The notes: generated by a model not told the origin, from the letters alone. A stretch of 64,000 nt of DNA from Craterostigma plantagineum (GCA_027422505.1 JAPQWV010000005.1:16448501-16512500); one strand, 5' to 3'; shown: positions 1-11,135, counted from the stretch's first letter. Numbers and translations are program-made.

Positions 1-252
1 TCTCACTCTTTCCTCTGCGGTGTACTCCCTAGGCTAATTTAGTCGCCTAGAGGCAGGAATGGGAGGGTTAACAGTGTTGTCGCCGGGTACATTTACCCAG
101 AACTGAGCTGGACCTTGCTCAAGTGATAAGAGAAGGTCTTCTGCATGATCTTTTAGCTCGATGAAGTTCAGAAAGCGGCTTCGTCATACTGTGTATTCGT
201 CTCTTTTAAGTATCGGGGGACTGTTGTCATTTCCAAGCGAGTAAGCATCCTC
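1..252 (-). pseudogene. copia gag N-terminal fragment (copy 1), cut by window edge
   Basis: The reverse strand reads as the N-terminus of a copia-type gag, homologous to the second copy at 3868-4841. Shared stretches include NSPPILKR, RSRFLNFIELKD and LEQGPAQFWVNVPGDN. The codon aligned with the start ATG of the second copy is GAG here, so the start is lost. A Trp codon has become TGA (TV*RSRF) and a second in-frame stop follows RRLN. The C-terminal part lies outside the window. Gag would form the particle that packages element RNA; this copy cannot. Its place directly after a leader, a primer site and the LTR at 1303-1645 shows a second internal domain following a shared LTR. Confidence 0.75.
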
Positions 253-1288
253 TTTGTTTTCTTGAGTTGATGAAGGATCTTCGTTTGTTGTTTTGATGAT
301 TTGAACTGATGTTATGTGCTTCACAAGTAGTAAATTAGTTAGTAGCGTTTGATTCTAAAGCAGTCGAGAATTATTTTCGATTCAATCTTTAGAGTTTGAT
401 CGAAAATAATTTTGTTGAAGTAAAATGTAGTCGGTATTGTTCTCGTGCGAGAAAGTCTATCAGCGAAAAATTTTAAGGGCAAAGAAAATTGCTCAAAATC
501 TTTCGATCGAGAAAAATTTCTGGATCGTGAATTTACTTTGATCGCAAGAAACAGTACGTTTCGTAAATTTCTCGCTGTGTCAAAATAGATACGTTGACTG
601 GAAAAGTTTTTCGACCGTAAATGATTTTCCCTAGGTCAAACTTTAATAGTCTGACCGAAAATGTTTTTTGACGGAACGTTTTGCGAGCGCAAAGGTCAAA
701 ATTGGTCTCGTCGAAATAGATTTTCGCTTGATAACGCTCGAGGAATTTTTCAACTAAAATCGCTTTTGATTACGACGACTTTAGCGCTGACTTAGAGTTC
801 TGACCGAGAAAAATTATCGCGCAAAGTTTTCGATCGAAGACTTTAGCGAGAAAAATTGAAATCGCGCAAAAAGTCTTAGAACCCTAATTAACACTGATTT
901 CGGCAAAACGATGAATTAGAGCGTGAAATTACAGGTATCTGCTCGTAATCAGCTGATGAATACTCATGAACAAACATTTAAACACGTCATGAAGCAAAAT
1001 ATATCAAATTTGATCAAAATCAGAACGTGTTCTAAGAGTTCTACGCACGAACAGTAACTTCTCAAATCAAATCTGCTAAATTGATGTTCTAAACACTACC
1101 AATCTAATCGCAAACGATTTATAGCACTAAAACGAGCACAGAGACATCAAATTCAAATCAAATAAGCACAGAATTGAGCTATCAGATCGAAATTGAATTT
1201 CACGCCAAAACTGTTCTTCGATGGAGCAGTTCCAGAATTAAATTTCGATCCGATTCTAACAATTTTCGATTCAAAACAGAACGAATCA
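253..1288 (-). other. Sirevirus-like 5' leader (copy 1), noncoding
   Basis: AT-rich untranslated leader between the primer-binding site and gag. It aligns by eye with the leader at 4842-5904. It is crowded with TCGATCG, CGAAAA and TTTCTCG words. No long ORF of its own is visible. Confidence 0.65.
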
Positions 1289-1300
1289 GCTCTGATATCA
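1289..1300 (-). promoter_or_regulatory. degenerate primer-binding site
   Basis: Reverse strand reads TGATATCAGAGC, one base from TGGTATCAGAGC, the site complementary to the 3' end of plant initiator tRNA-Met. It lies two bases beyond the LTR end, as expected for minus-strand priming. Confidence 0.75.
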
Positions 1301-1302
1301 AT

Positions 1303-1645
1303 TGTTAGGTCCCGATTATCAACTTCTATATCCTAGACTTGAAATCTAAGGAATTCGATTAGAATTGTAGAGAATTAGACTTCGATCGAAAACCTTTCAT
1401 TGAGAGCTTCGAGAGAGATTTCAAGTAGTGAGAGAATGATTCTCTCTCTAGAATTCGATTTGCAAGCCTTTCGGATCAATTGACTAAAATTCTCTTCTAA
1501 GCTCAAATGTGTACAAGGTATTTATACCAAACATACTTGGTATAAATAACAAGCTAAGTACTAAACTAAGGACAAATACAAATAAAGCCGCTAATTATAA
1601 GGACAGCTAATGTAATTAAAGCACAACTAAAACTGATATTCTACA
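1303..1645 (-). repeat. LTR (family 1, copy b)
   Basis: On the minus strand it starts TGTAGAATA and ends CCTAACA (TG...CA). It is homologous to LTRs at 5919-6265 and 62160-62515, roughly 80% by eye to the former. It holds the recurring TTGGTATAAAT/ATTTATACCAA motif, a likely TATA region. A polypurine tract precedes it and a primer site follows it, so one LTR serves two internal domains. Confidence 0.85.
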
Positions 1646-2280
1646 TTCTCCCCCTTTGTGCTTGATTTTCTTTCCGAGCCATCTGTCCTCGTCGAGCAAA
1701 GTAAGACCCTCGCAAGCCCAGCACGTGCTCGAAGTTTCTAATGCTGTTCCTCAGCTTCAGTCGCTCCTCGATGTCCTCAATAAGTTCCATCAGAAGCGGT
1801 TGTTCTCTCACGAACCTGTGAAGCTTCAGCATGGTCTCTCTATTGATCTCTTCCAGTCTCGTCTCTATGTTCTTCCTGATGACCTTGAGCGTCCCATCAC
1901 AAAACTTATGAACTTCAGCCTTCAGCATCAACCTATTCTTCTTTGCAATCGGATTGTGGTAGGTGATCCCTAAGACTGAGCTAATGTGCACGTGATTGTT
2001 GGAAAACTCTTCGATCTCAGGTCCTTGATTGAGCGGAGCGAGTAATGTTGACCTTCTTCATATTGCTCTCCAGAGCCATCTGAAGGTCGTGTGCGGCATG
2101 GTACTTGACCTGACGCATCATGAACCAGTAGAGTCCCTCGAGTCCTGCCTTCTTTATGAAGCCTTGAGGACCCTTGTACTTCTCTACGTACAGCTTGTAG
2201 AGATTGTATACCTCTTCGGCCGAGAGGTAAGGTAGGTCGCTCTCGCTTAGCTCCTCTCAAGTTCTGTCTATTCGCTCTAT
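1641..2280 (-). pseudogene. C-terminal part of third ORF (env-position ORF) of Sirevirus-like element
   Basis: Two overlapping reading frames (about 2260-1970 and 1991-1641) encode the same protein tail seen on the plus strand at about 61500-62164, with shared words such as HISSVLGIT, NPIAKKNRLMLK and IETRLEEINRETMLKLHRF. A frameshift near 1980 splits it. Unlike the plus-strand copy, the last 110 residues are open to the end. The frame reads through the polypurine tract (codons giving QAQRGRM) and stops at TAG inside the first five bases of the LTR. The protein is basic and helical-looking, with no membrane segment or known motif. Function unknown. Its N-terminal part and pol are missing here. 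Confidence 0.65.
1646..1657 (-). promoter_or_regulatory. polypurine tract
   Basis: Minus strand AAAGGGGGAGAA directly abuts the LTR start TGTAGAATA. This is the expected plus-strand primer site and fixes the orientation of the body at 1658-2280. Confidence 0.85.
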
Positions 2281-3514
2281 AACATAGAAGGGAGTTGGAA
2301 GACCTCCTCTAGCACAGTAGACGCTTAGCAGCTGACATATGGGGGATAGACTCTTGTAATGACTCTTTAGAAAATATTCGGAATCTTTTATAAAAGTGAA
2401 AGTTTAACGTAGTATATAAATTTTGAATGCTTAAGATTTTTCGATGGCTTTCAAAATTTTTGATAGCTTTCAACAATGATGATGACGCAAAGTATTAGAG
2501 TTAGTTTGCAAGGGACAAGAAAATTTTCGATCCTCGGAGCAAAATTTTTTTGGATCATGAGAGAGTATAAAAAAAAACTAAGTGGTAGTTTGACTTTTCA
2601 AAGGTCTAAAAGGAGACTAGTTTTCGATGATGGTTTTCGATCATATGCAGCTTGCTTTTCGATCATAAAAGGCAAATAGAAGTTTTTCGATGATGTGTAA
2701 TGCCTACAAAGTGATTTTGCAATGATTATAAAATGATGGGACTTGTGCTTGTGAGTATTATAATCACGTTGATGCAATCATTGGAGAGTGGAAAAAATTT
2801 TCGATCGCTATTTTGTTTTTTTTAATAGTGGGTACTGTTTTCGATGCTTAATTTCTTGCTCAACGTATTTTTCTCGCTCACTAGTCTTCGCTAATGTACT
2901 CTCAAATAGTAGTTATCGAAAAACTATCACCGAGGCCTACGAACACTTGCAGAAAATTCAGAATTGAACTCAAAACAATTAAGAATGCATATTAAGCATG
3001 GGTAATCACACAGAAATGATCGAAAACAGTTTCTAACACATGATTAAACCAGAAAACAGCAAAGTATATCAAAATTTTCAGAAATCAGATGAATTTGACG
3101 AAGAACATGAAAACACAATTTCTTCAAAAATCCGAACGAAAACATCAAATCAGTTTACGAAAGTCCGGGTAATCGATTGAAATCATGACATTGACAAGAA
3201 CAAACACTCGATTCAGCACAATCAAAGCAAAATCAATCGAATTCTCAAAAAATCAGAATGAATCCGCGAAGAACATGATTTATCAATTCTTCAAAATTTG
3301 CTCAAATTTCCGTTTCGATCAATCAAAATTCAGCTCAGACATGTATAAAACAATCGATTGAAGCCTAAAAACAGCAAATCATATCAAATTTTGAAGAATC
3401 AGACCTAATCCTTTGATGAACAGTGCGCGGAAAAATAAAAAGCAGTTTCGAAAATTCAATCTGAAATCCTAAAAATTTAATCCAAATCCTAACACGCTCA
3501 GCTTTGTTATCAAT
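2281..3514 (-). other. noncoding retroelement leader-like DNA
   Basis: AT-rich, no credible gene. It contains repeated TTTTCGAT(C/G) words like those in the other leaders and adjoins the second LTR type at 3515. Best explained as the leader of that second element, cut near 2280 where third-ORF sequence begins abruptly. Confidence 0.45.
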
Positions 3515-3867
3515 TGTTAGGACCCCAGATATCCAACCTTGATCGAATTACAAAGAATCAGATAGTAAATCTACGAAATTCGAAGTTGAAGATTGAGATT
3601 TACCATTGAAGCTTGAGAGAGAAGTAACTTGAAGAACAAGCAAGGGTTGGCGCTAAAATCTTCTCTCAAATTTTTCAATTCTGATTTTTCGATCTCAAAA
3701 CCATACAAAGCGCACTCCTAGTTTTCCTAGGAGTTCACTTATATATACCACCTATTGTGGTATATTTACACAAGTAGTCCTCTAATATGACTAATTACAA
3801 TTCAGTTCAAGACTAATAATTTGCATAGCGAGACACGTTAATTGAATACAATAAAATAGTTCCAACA
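3515..3867 (-). repeat. LTR-like sequence of a second family (LTR2)
   Basis: On the minus strand it begins TGTTGGAACT and ends GGGGTCCTAACA, followed by TTGATAACAAAGC, a decayed version of the primer site. It carries an ACCACCTATTGTGGT inverted repeat next to a TATATATA stretch, the same arrangement as in family 1 LTRs, but most of the sequence differs. It interrupts gag copy 2. No 5-bp target duplication is visible, and no second copy exists in the window. The right boundary is inferred from the TG/CA rule. Confidence 0.55.
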
Positions 3868-4841
3868 CACTTGTTCGGCTCTTTGGCGTTCTTGACTTCG
3901 AAGGTCTCGGGTGCACGTTCTTTGTTCTTTGAGCTTGAGGTCCAAAGTCGGTTGGCTGATGATGAGGACTTCTTTTTGAAGTATTGCTTGCTCATCATTT
4001 TTTCAATTAGGGCCAACTGCTTTCCTAGCAATTTCATATTTGGCTCCATGTCTGAGTGTGATTCGTCGTCCAACTCTGAAGGCTCTTTCGTCGACTTTGA
4101 ACTCCGCTTCTCTGAGACTAGAGCAACTGTGTCTTCGATCAGCTTGCCCTTCTGCTCCTTTTGAATCTCGCTTACATCTTCCTCTGCTGTGAGAGATTGT
4201 CGAACATGGCATGGATATCCAACTCCTCAAGGTCTTTGTTTTGTCTGATTTGAGTGGATATCTTCTTCTATTCCGAGGGCAGAGAAGATAGAAATCGAAT
4301 GTTGGTTTCCATGTTCGTCTTGGTGATTTCTATTTTCCACATCTCATTCCGAAGTGTGAGATATCTCTCATAGAGATCAAGTAAGCTCTCCTCGGGTTTT
4401 GCTCTGAAAGAGTCGTAAGCCGTGAGAATGTTTGCCTTCTTGGCCTTGATGCCTACTTCAGTTCTTTGCATCATCTTATGCAGTTCATCCCACATCCCCT
4501 TAACCGTTGGAAGGCTGTCGATCTGTCGATAGATGTCGTTTGGGATGCCCTGCATTAGAGTGTTCTTGGCTATCAGATCAGCCTTTGCTCTAACTCTTTC
4601 CTCCTCTGTGTATTCCCTAGGCTCTTTGAGTTGCCTAGAGGCAGGAATTGGAGGATTTGTTGTGTTGTCGCCCGGTACATTTACCCAGAACTGAGCTGGA
4701 CCTTGCTCAAGTGACTAGAGAAGGTTGTCGGCCTGATCCTTTAACTCGATGAAATTCAGAAAGCGGCTTCGCCATACAGTATATTTGCCTCTTTTAAGGA
4801 TCGGAGGACGGTTTTCATTTCCCAGTATATAAGTATCCATG
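3868..4841 (-). pseudogene. copia gag (UBN2-type), copy 2, truncated
   Basis: Starts at ATG 4841 (reads MDTYILGNENRPP) and continues through RSRFLNFIELKD, LEQGPAQFWVNVPGDN, LMQGIPNDIYRQID and WDELHKMM, the classic gag polyprotein core of copia elements. In-frame stops interrupt it at 4715-4717 (CTC TAG TCA), after SLPSE near 4268, and again near 4190. The open part 4555-4271 covers the core helical region. The C-terminus (MEPNMKLLGKQLALIEKM, then a Lys/Ser-rich stretch) runs into LTR2 before any CCHC knuckle. Gag would assemble particles in the cytoplasm; this copy is dead. It lies in order LTR, primer site, leader, gag from right to left. Confidence 0.8.
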
Positions 4842-5904
4842 ATTTTTGTAGTAGAGTTGATGAAGGATCTTCGTTATTTGTTTTGAGGGTGGAAGATAAT
4901 GTAATATGCTTCACAAGTGACTATTTTGTTAGTAGTGTTTGATTCAAAAACAGTTCGAGAATTATTTTTGATTCAATCTTTAAAGTACGACTTGATCAAA
5001 AATAAATTCGTTAAAATAAAATGTAGTCGTTACTATTCTCGTGCGAGAAAGTCTGTCAGCGAAAAATTTTCGAGCGAAATAATTGCTCAAATCGTTCGGC
5101 CGAGGAAAATTTCTGGATCGTGAATTTATTTCGATCGAAAAGAAATAGTATGTTTAGTAAATTTCTCGCTGAGTCAAAATAAATCTGTTGACTGGAAAAA
5201 AGTTTCTCGAACGCAAATGATTTTCGCTTGGTCAAGCTAAGAAGTCTGACTGAAAATGTTTTTCGAGAGAAAGTTACACGCGCAAAATCAAAATAGATCT
5301 CGTCGAAAAAGATTTTCACTGAGTAATGCTCGAGAAATTTTTCTACCAAAGTCGTTTTTAGTAATGACAACTTTAGCACTGACTTAGTATTCTGAATCAA
5401 GAAAAATTTTCGCGCAGAGTTTTCGATCGAGAAATTAAGCTGATCGAAAACCTAGCGAGAAAAATTGAAATATCGCAAATAATCACGGAATACGATCAAC
5501 ACTGATTCAAGCAAAAACAACGACGTAGACAGTAAAATAGCAGGTAATTGCTCGAAATCAGCTACAGACTACGCACGAACATGCAATTAAACACGTCATG
5601 TAGCAAAATATATCGAATTTTAGCAAAATCAGTACGTGTTCAAGTAGTTCCTCGCGCGAACAGTGACTTCACAAATTCAATCAATTCTGCTTAATCGATG
5701 CTCTAAACGATACCGATCTAATCGTAAATGATTTGTAGCACTGAAGCGAGCACGTAAACATCAAATTCAAGTCAAATAATCATAGAACTAAGGCTATCAG
5801 ATCGAATTTCGTTTTTGCGCCAAAACTGTTCTTCGCACGGAACAGTTTCAGAATTAAGATTCGATCCAAATTCTAACAATTATGATTCAAGACAGAACGA
5901 ATCT
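4842..5904 (-). other. Sirevirus-like 5' leader (copy 2), noncoding
   Basis: Leader of about 1.06 kb between primer site and gag. Same word composition as 253-1288 (many TCGATCG, CTCGA and CGAAAA) and alignable to it. Long frames crossing it (for example on minus 5400-5056) are compositional, rich in Phe, Lys and Ser codons, and match no protein. Confidence 0.65.
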
Positions 5905-5916
5905 GCTCTGATACCA
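5905..5916 (-). promoter_or_regulatory. primer-binding site (initiator tRNA-Met type)
   Basis: Minus strand TGGTATCAGAGC, exact match to the plant iMet site, two bases from the LTR end CCTAACA. Confidence 0.9.
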
Positions 5917-5918
5917 AT

Positions 5919-6265
5919 TGTTAGGTCCTCGATTATCAACTCATATATCCTAGACTTCAATACTAAGTAATTAGATTAGAATGGTTGACATTAAGATTCG
6001 ATCAAAAAACTAAATTGAAGAACGCTAGAGAGAATTTCGATTAGTGAGAGAATACTTGTTGTTTCTCTCTCTAAAAATTGGATTGGCAGCCCTTCGGATC
6101 AATTCTAATTTTCTCTATTAAGCTCAATGTGTACAACCCTATTCATACCAAACAAACTTGGTATAAATAACAAACAAGACCTAAACTAAGGATAAATACA
6201 AGTAAAGCCCCTAATTACGAAGACAGCTAATAGAACCATAGCACAATTACAAATGGTATTCTACA
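5919..6265 (-). repeat. 5' LTR (family 1, copy a)
   Basis: Minus strand TGTAGAATACC...GAGGACCTAACA, 347 bp. Contains TTGGTATAAAT and its inverted copy. Followed downstream by an intact primer site, so it is the 5' LTR of the minus-strand element with gag at 3868-4841. To its right the sequence changes abruptly to GC-rich subterminal repeats. Confidence 0.88.
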
Positions 6266-6515
6266 GGATCCGTGCTCTCGCAGGGGACCCGCACAACTGG
6301 GACTCGTGCTTGTTAGTGCAGCGACCCGTGCTTGCTAGCACTAGAGACCAGTGCGTGCAAGCGCAGGGGACCCGCACATAATAGCAAGGACTCGTGCTTG
6401 CTAGCGTTGGGGACTGTGCGTGCTACAGCACAAGCCCGCACGTAGTAGCTAGGGACCCACACAATATAGAAGGGTACCCTGCACACGCCAATGGGACCAG
6501 TGCTCAAAACTTGTC
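6266..6515 (+). repeat. left subterminal repeat array
   Basis: Degenerate GC-rich direct repeats with the core GACYCGTGCTTGCTAG(C) or GACCCGCACATAATAG, spaced about 20-35 bp. The same core occurs inverted at 10016-10262. Typical of subterminal regions of CACTA or Mutator-like elements. The outermost end is cut by the adjacent LTR. Confidence 0.6.
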
Positions 6516-6530
6516 TAATCATTCGAGATA

Positions 6531-6973
6531 CAATGAAACCTTCATAAAATAATACTCTATAAATTAATAAACTCTCTAAAATAATAAAATCTTATGGTCC
6601 CGACCCGGCCTTTGTAAAAAATCATCAAATTTGATAAGATAATAAGATAAAAATAATATTTTTTTGGAAAATACCTTAGGTCCCATAAAAATCTAAATTA
6701 ATAGTTCTTAAATATTACAACTATAATATTATGGTAATGTTCTAAATATGAATATATGGTTACTTGTTATTTTAAAATTTAAATCAGGTTGAATTTTTAG
6801 CCTAACGCTTTAAATTGCAACCAGGAGTTTCAAAGAAACATATGTGAACAATATATTAGCTGAATTGAAAAGTTTTCTCTTTGAATTAATAAAAATATAA
6901 ACTTTTCGATAAATTAATATCTTTCTAAATTAATAAATTTAAATGTCTCAATATTATTAATAAGGTTTTACTG
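6531..6973. mobile_element. Emigrant/Lemi1-like (pogo/Tc1-mariner) MITE
   Basis: Left end CAATGAAACCTT and inverted right end CAGTAAAACCTTA, each next to a TA dinucleotide (6529-6530 and 6974-6975). The ends continue into ATAAATTAATA-type words. This matches the TIR I recall for Arabidopsis Emigrant/Lemi1 (CAGTAAAACCTCTATAAATT). 443 bp, AT-rich, noncoding. Confidence 0.7.
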
Positions 6974-7049
6974 TAATTAGCTAAAATAAATTATAATATC
7001 TTATTTTTAGGTTATATTGAAGAAGCAATTAATTAGCCGGAAGAGATGA

Positions 7050-9780
7050 AGGTTTTGAATGCCGGATAATGCTCACTTAACAATACGTCAAGGTTAGCCA
7101 TAAGATTGTCGAATGTCTAAGCGACTATGAGTTAGTGGTATTTACGGAAGGGAGTCCGTTCGGCAGACTCGCCGATGTTGCGGCTGACTTCAATCTCTCG
7201 GCGCAGTTACTATGGTATCTCATCAAGAGACAAGCGAAGCTTCATGACCGTGAAGAGCTTTGGACGATCCTTTTTCGATTTTCAAAAACGGAATATTGCC
7301 TAATCACAGGCTGAAGTTGGCAACCAACGTACCGAAAGTTGGCTTCAATCCAGAATTTGCTCGATGTCACTTTTCTGGTAGATCAATGCTTCGTATGTCC
7401 TACCTCGTGCAGCGATTTAAAAGTTGGCTTCCAACGATGAGGGACGCGTGCATAACGAGAAGTTGAAATCGGTGGACCTTTACTTTGACGTCGCCATCTT
7501 GCTGCCGCAAATAAGGATACTTCCTTCTTGGGTCATTTCTTTAGTGAAGACTGGTCAACCTTCACCTATTTTCCTAGAGGCAACATGGCTTCAGCGAGGT
7601 TATATATTCGCCGAAACAAAAAATAAGGAAGAAGAGGGAAGGGTTAGAGATCGCGTCAGTAGAGGTGGGACCGCATACTGCAGTATGCCGACCAGTACAT
7701 TCGTACATCCACTTCAGGTTAGGGTTTAGTCTTTGAATCATTTTGATTGTTATTTTGTCTAGTTGCTAAGATTATTCGCGTTATTGGTCTTCAGATACTA
7801 GCGTACAAGTGCGTACCGGGCATCGCTCAGGAGTTTGCACAACATAGAAAGTTGGCGGATGCGAGACCACATATATGACGAGGGTCATGAATGCGTGGAA
7901 TCGGAAGTGATTCCGAAGATGGGGGCTTATGAAGGTGCCGCGTCTGGGTCCCCCTGTACAAGGATTGTTAATGTCGAATACGGAAGATACGCAGGTAGAT
8001 TACTTTCGGGACAGCGTCATTGACGTCAGGGTGCCACACGAAATATTAGATTGGGTGACGAGCCTACCCCCGCAAGGAGTGGATGTTAGGTGCGCCCGTC
8101 GTAGGGCGGAAGGAAATCGTGACCAGCGAGCGGATGCAATCGAAGCCAATTATGAGACAGAGTCTGTCCTGCAGCTCTCTATTAGATCAATACATGACGA
8201 AGATAGGGACAGGGCTCTGATCATGACCACCACTTCCACCGCCATCGTATGGGGTATGGTTTTCTACTTCGGATCAGTTGGAAGAATATTTGAGATGCAT
8301 GGACCAGAATTTAAACACGATTAGTGGTTGGTTCTACGATTTCGAAAAGGCCTTCGCAAGTTCCGAGCTGATTATAATCGACGCAGCGAAACTAACGAGC
8401 ATCGGCTCAAGCTGATGCAAGGATGGGGCGAAAGCATTAGATGAGTTGAGCAGACGTTGCAAGAGTTACGGCACGGCATGTCGTAGGTTTTACGGTGGTA
8501 ATCCACATACCAAGCGCCTTACCGTAAATTTTTTTAACATACTTAAAATTTATGCTTGTAGATTACAATTTAATATATATGACGTAGGCAACGATTCGAG
8601 TTCGTCTTGGTGGGACCAATATGTGAGAGCGGATGGTCCGAGTTCGACGACGTGGGGTATGGGTCGGTCGTGCATCCGGTTGGCAGACTTATGTGCAATC
8701 GGAATGGGATGGTGACGATATAGCGCAGTCTGGTTCATAAGGTGGACCCATCTTCTTAGAGGGATGGAGGAGGAGGTGTGGCGGCGCCAGATAAAGGAAA
8801 AGTTGCCGTCGCGGTGAACCCTGTGGGCTGTGCAGCAGGAAAAGCCATCTAGGTACCAACATTCACTGACCTTCCATCGACGACGGAAACTCACAGTCGG
8901 ATCTCGCCGCTGGAGCGACATATCACATGTAAGCTATCACTCAGGTCCGCCATAGAAAAGCGAATAGGATCCATGGGAGATGACGATTACCATGAATGCA
9001 CTCTCAGAAAGCATAAGCGAAGATAGTTTGAGGAGTTAGTCATGCCATCGAAGTTGCTCGATGAGATAGTAAGTATCCCTCTATAACATGTTCGCTATGA
9101 TTTGAATAGTTTTTAACAAAATTAGCATATAGATGAATCTATCTAAGGGTACATTTAAGTGCAGAAAGTCCATAACTTTTTTCTCAAAGCGAGTTGCGTT
9201 AATGGGAGTACAATTTTAAGAACGTAATCGACCTCGATGGGCTAAACAACAAAGGAACGATCGAAAAGGGGATGCTTGGTATATATACCCATTACACGCT
9301 AGGGTTACAAGATAACTGGCCATCAATTTCGTGGAGAGATGCAGACTACATAGTGATCCCGGTACAAACGATCGCTCATTAAGTGTTATGTGTCGTCGAT
9401 TGGAGGAACAAGGAGATGAAGATATACGACTCCGATTCGTTGTGCGACATGGACATGCGATCCTGTCACGGACATTGCACACAACACAGTTAGTGATCCC
9501 GACGATCTTGGTGCGACTGGGATTAATCAAGAACCCATTCCGGAAGTGGTCAGTTAGGCGTCATCCGAACTTCAACAAGCAACAGGGAAGATAAGTGTCA
9601 TTCCTTAATATTAGTAAAATTTTCATTCGATTTCCATATAAGTATATCGTGTAAATTTCCAATACTGCGGTATCCATGTGTTGCGGGCGGTATTATCTCC
9701 TATGTTTCGGGATGACGACGTTTTCCATTTGACTGAAAAGCAAATGTTTCATTTAGGAAACTTCTTGCCATGTCGATTTA
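7050..9780 (+). pseudogene. DUF1985 / Ulp1-like C48 cysteine protease relic
   Basis: Pieces in several frames match the two-domain architecture of transposon-associated Ulp1-like proteins. N-terminal DUF1985: FGRLADVAADFNLSAQLLWY, EELWTILFRFSKTEYCLITG (frameshift) LKLATNVP, then SVDLYFDVAILL, and after a probable intron (GT near 7720, AG near 7795) LQILAYKCVPGIAQEFA. C-terminal protease: SWRDADYIVIPVQTIAH followed by a stop at 9380-9382 in place of the usual Trp, VLCVVDWRNKEMKIYDS, and at about 9660 FQYCGIHVLRAVL, aligning with the catalytic QxDCGVFVLR box but with Asp changed to Tyr. The family cleaves SUMO or ubiquitin-like conjugates. Region 7900-9000 is low-similarity linker with introns not resolved. 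Broken and surely inactive. Confidence 0.65.
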
Positions 9781-10015
9781 TTGTAACGATTGGAATGTTT
9801 GGTATAAATAATGTAAATTATTTCTATTTTTTAGACATGTTATATTGGTTTAAAATTATTAAACTGCAAAGTTTTGCTTTTTATTATTGGATGAAGTGTG
9901 TGTTTGAGAATCAAACTTCACGTCAGATTTAACATGATCGTTCGGACACTGACAATATCACAAAAAGGTAAAAAGACCAATAATTGACCAATTATTGTAT
10001 GTGTATCGTGCGGCT

Positions 10016-10262
10016 ACGCGAATGAGACCCCTGTTAAGCACGAGGTCACATACATGAAGGCAGGGGTCCCATCTGTTAAGCACGAGTCTCCTTGTTAAGC
10101 ACGGGACCCAAACATAAAAGCATAGACCCATCCATAATAGTATAAGGCCCAAACATGAATGCATGGTCCCGCGCATCCAATGCATTGCCGTTGCGCATCC
10201 TCTCATGCGAGTCCACTGCGCATGAGCACGGGTCCTCTGCACAAATATGCGGGAACCATGCG
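10016..10262 (-). repeat. right subterminal repeat array (inverted)
   Basis: Read on the minus strand it contains GGGTCCCGTGCTTAACA, GAGACTCGTGCTTAACAG and GACCTCGTGCTTAACAG, matching the core of the array at 6266-6515 in inverted orientation. Confidence 0.6.
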
Positions 10263-10590
10263 ACTGTTAGGATGGAAATTGAGTGTGGCCTAGACCCGGA
10301 GCCGCTTGGACCTGCCCCTAATGGGGCGGGTAACGAAATTCAATTCCTCTACCCGACCGGGTCTGGGGTGGGTTGCGGGTTTAGGCGACCCTGGCCCGAA
10401 ACCCGACCCGGGCCCGCCCAGAATAAATTGTTAATTTACTTTTATACATAATATATATACTTACAATTAGGGTGCATTTATTAATCAATTATTCTCTTCT
10501 TCCTCACTTCACGATTGGCGACACCACCAGCCACCACTTGCGACAAGCCCTTGGCCACCACCCTCAGCCACCACCTGCGACAACCAGTTA

Positions 10591-11060
10591 CACTACAAAA
10601 AACATCAGTTTTCTGACGGACAGAACCATAGCATTTGCGTCACTAAACACGGTTTTGCGACGGAAACCGTCGGTCGCTAAAGTGCCCTTTGCAAATCGAA
10701 CTCGATCGCAAACTCGTCGCAAAAAATTTTCGACGGATTTCCGTCGCAAAAAGGAAAAACCAAATTTTAAAAAATAATATGCGACGGATGTCCGTCGCAA
10801 AATGCCAACTGAAAAATTAAAAAAAAAAGCCGTGTTGATGTCGTCGTTGCTGTCGCCGTCGCCGCCACGCCTAGATCTGCCTGCTGCCGCCCAACATCGA
10901 CAAGCCAAGTTCTGGCCATCATCGCCACACCCAGATCTGCCCGTCGCCGTCGCTGTCGCCGACCAACATCGACAAGCCCAAGAGGCTTGCAACGAAGACC
11001 CAGTTTCCGGAGATTGCGCCGCCGCGTGGGACGAGGTGGAGGAGCTGAGCGAGAAGGAAG

Positions 11061-11135
<75 letters not shown>

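Larger units (their letters stand above)
6266..10262. mobile_element. inferred DNA transposon carrying a Ulp1-like gene
   Basis: Inverted GC-rich subterminal arrays at both edges enclose a DUF1985/C48 protease relic. Ulp1-like proteins of this kind are known passengers or components of plant Mutator-like (Kaonashi-type) and some CACTA elements. No terminal inverted repeat or target duplication is visible because the left end is truncated by an LTR element. Superfamily is therefore unresolved. Confidence 0.45.

Noticed and set aside
5056..5400. 114-codon minus frame in the leader
   Set aside because: Lies in noncoding leader, compositionally biased, not conserved as a frame in the homologous leader at 253-1288.
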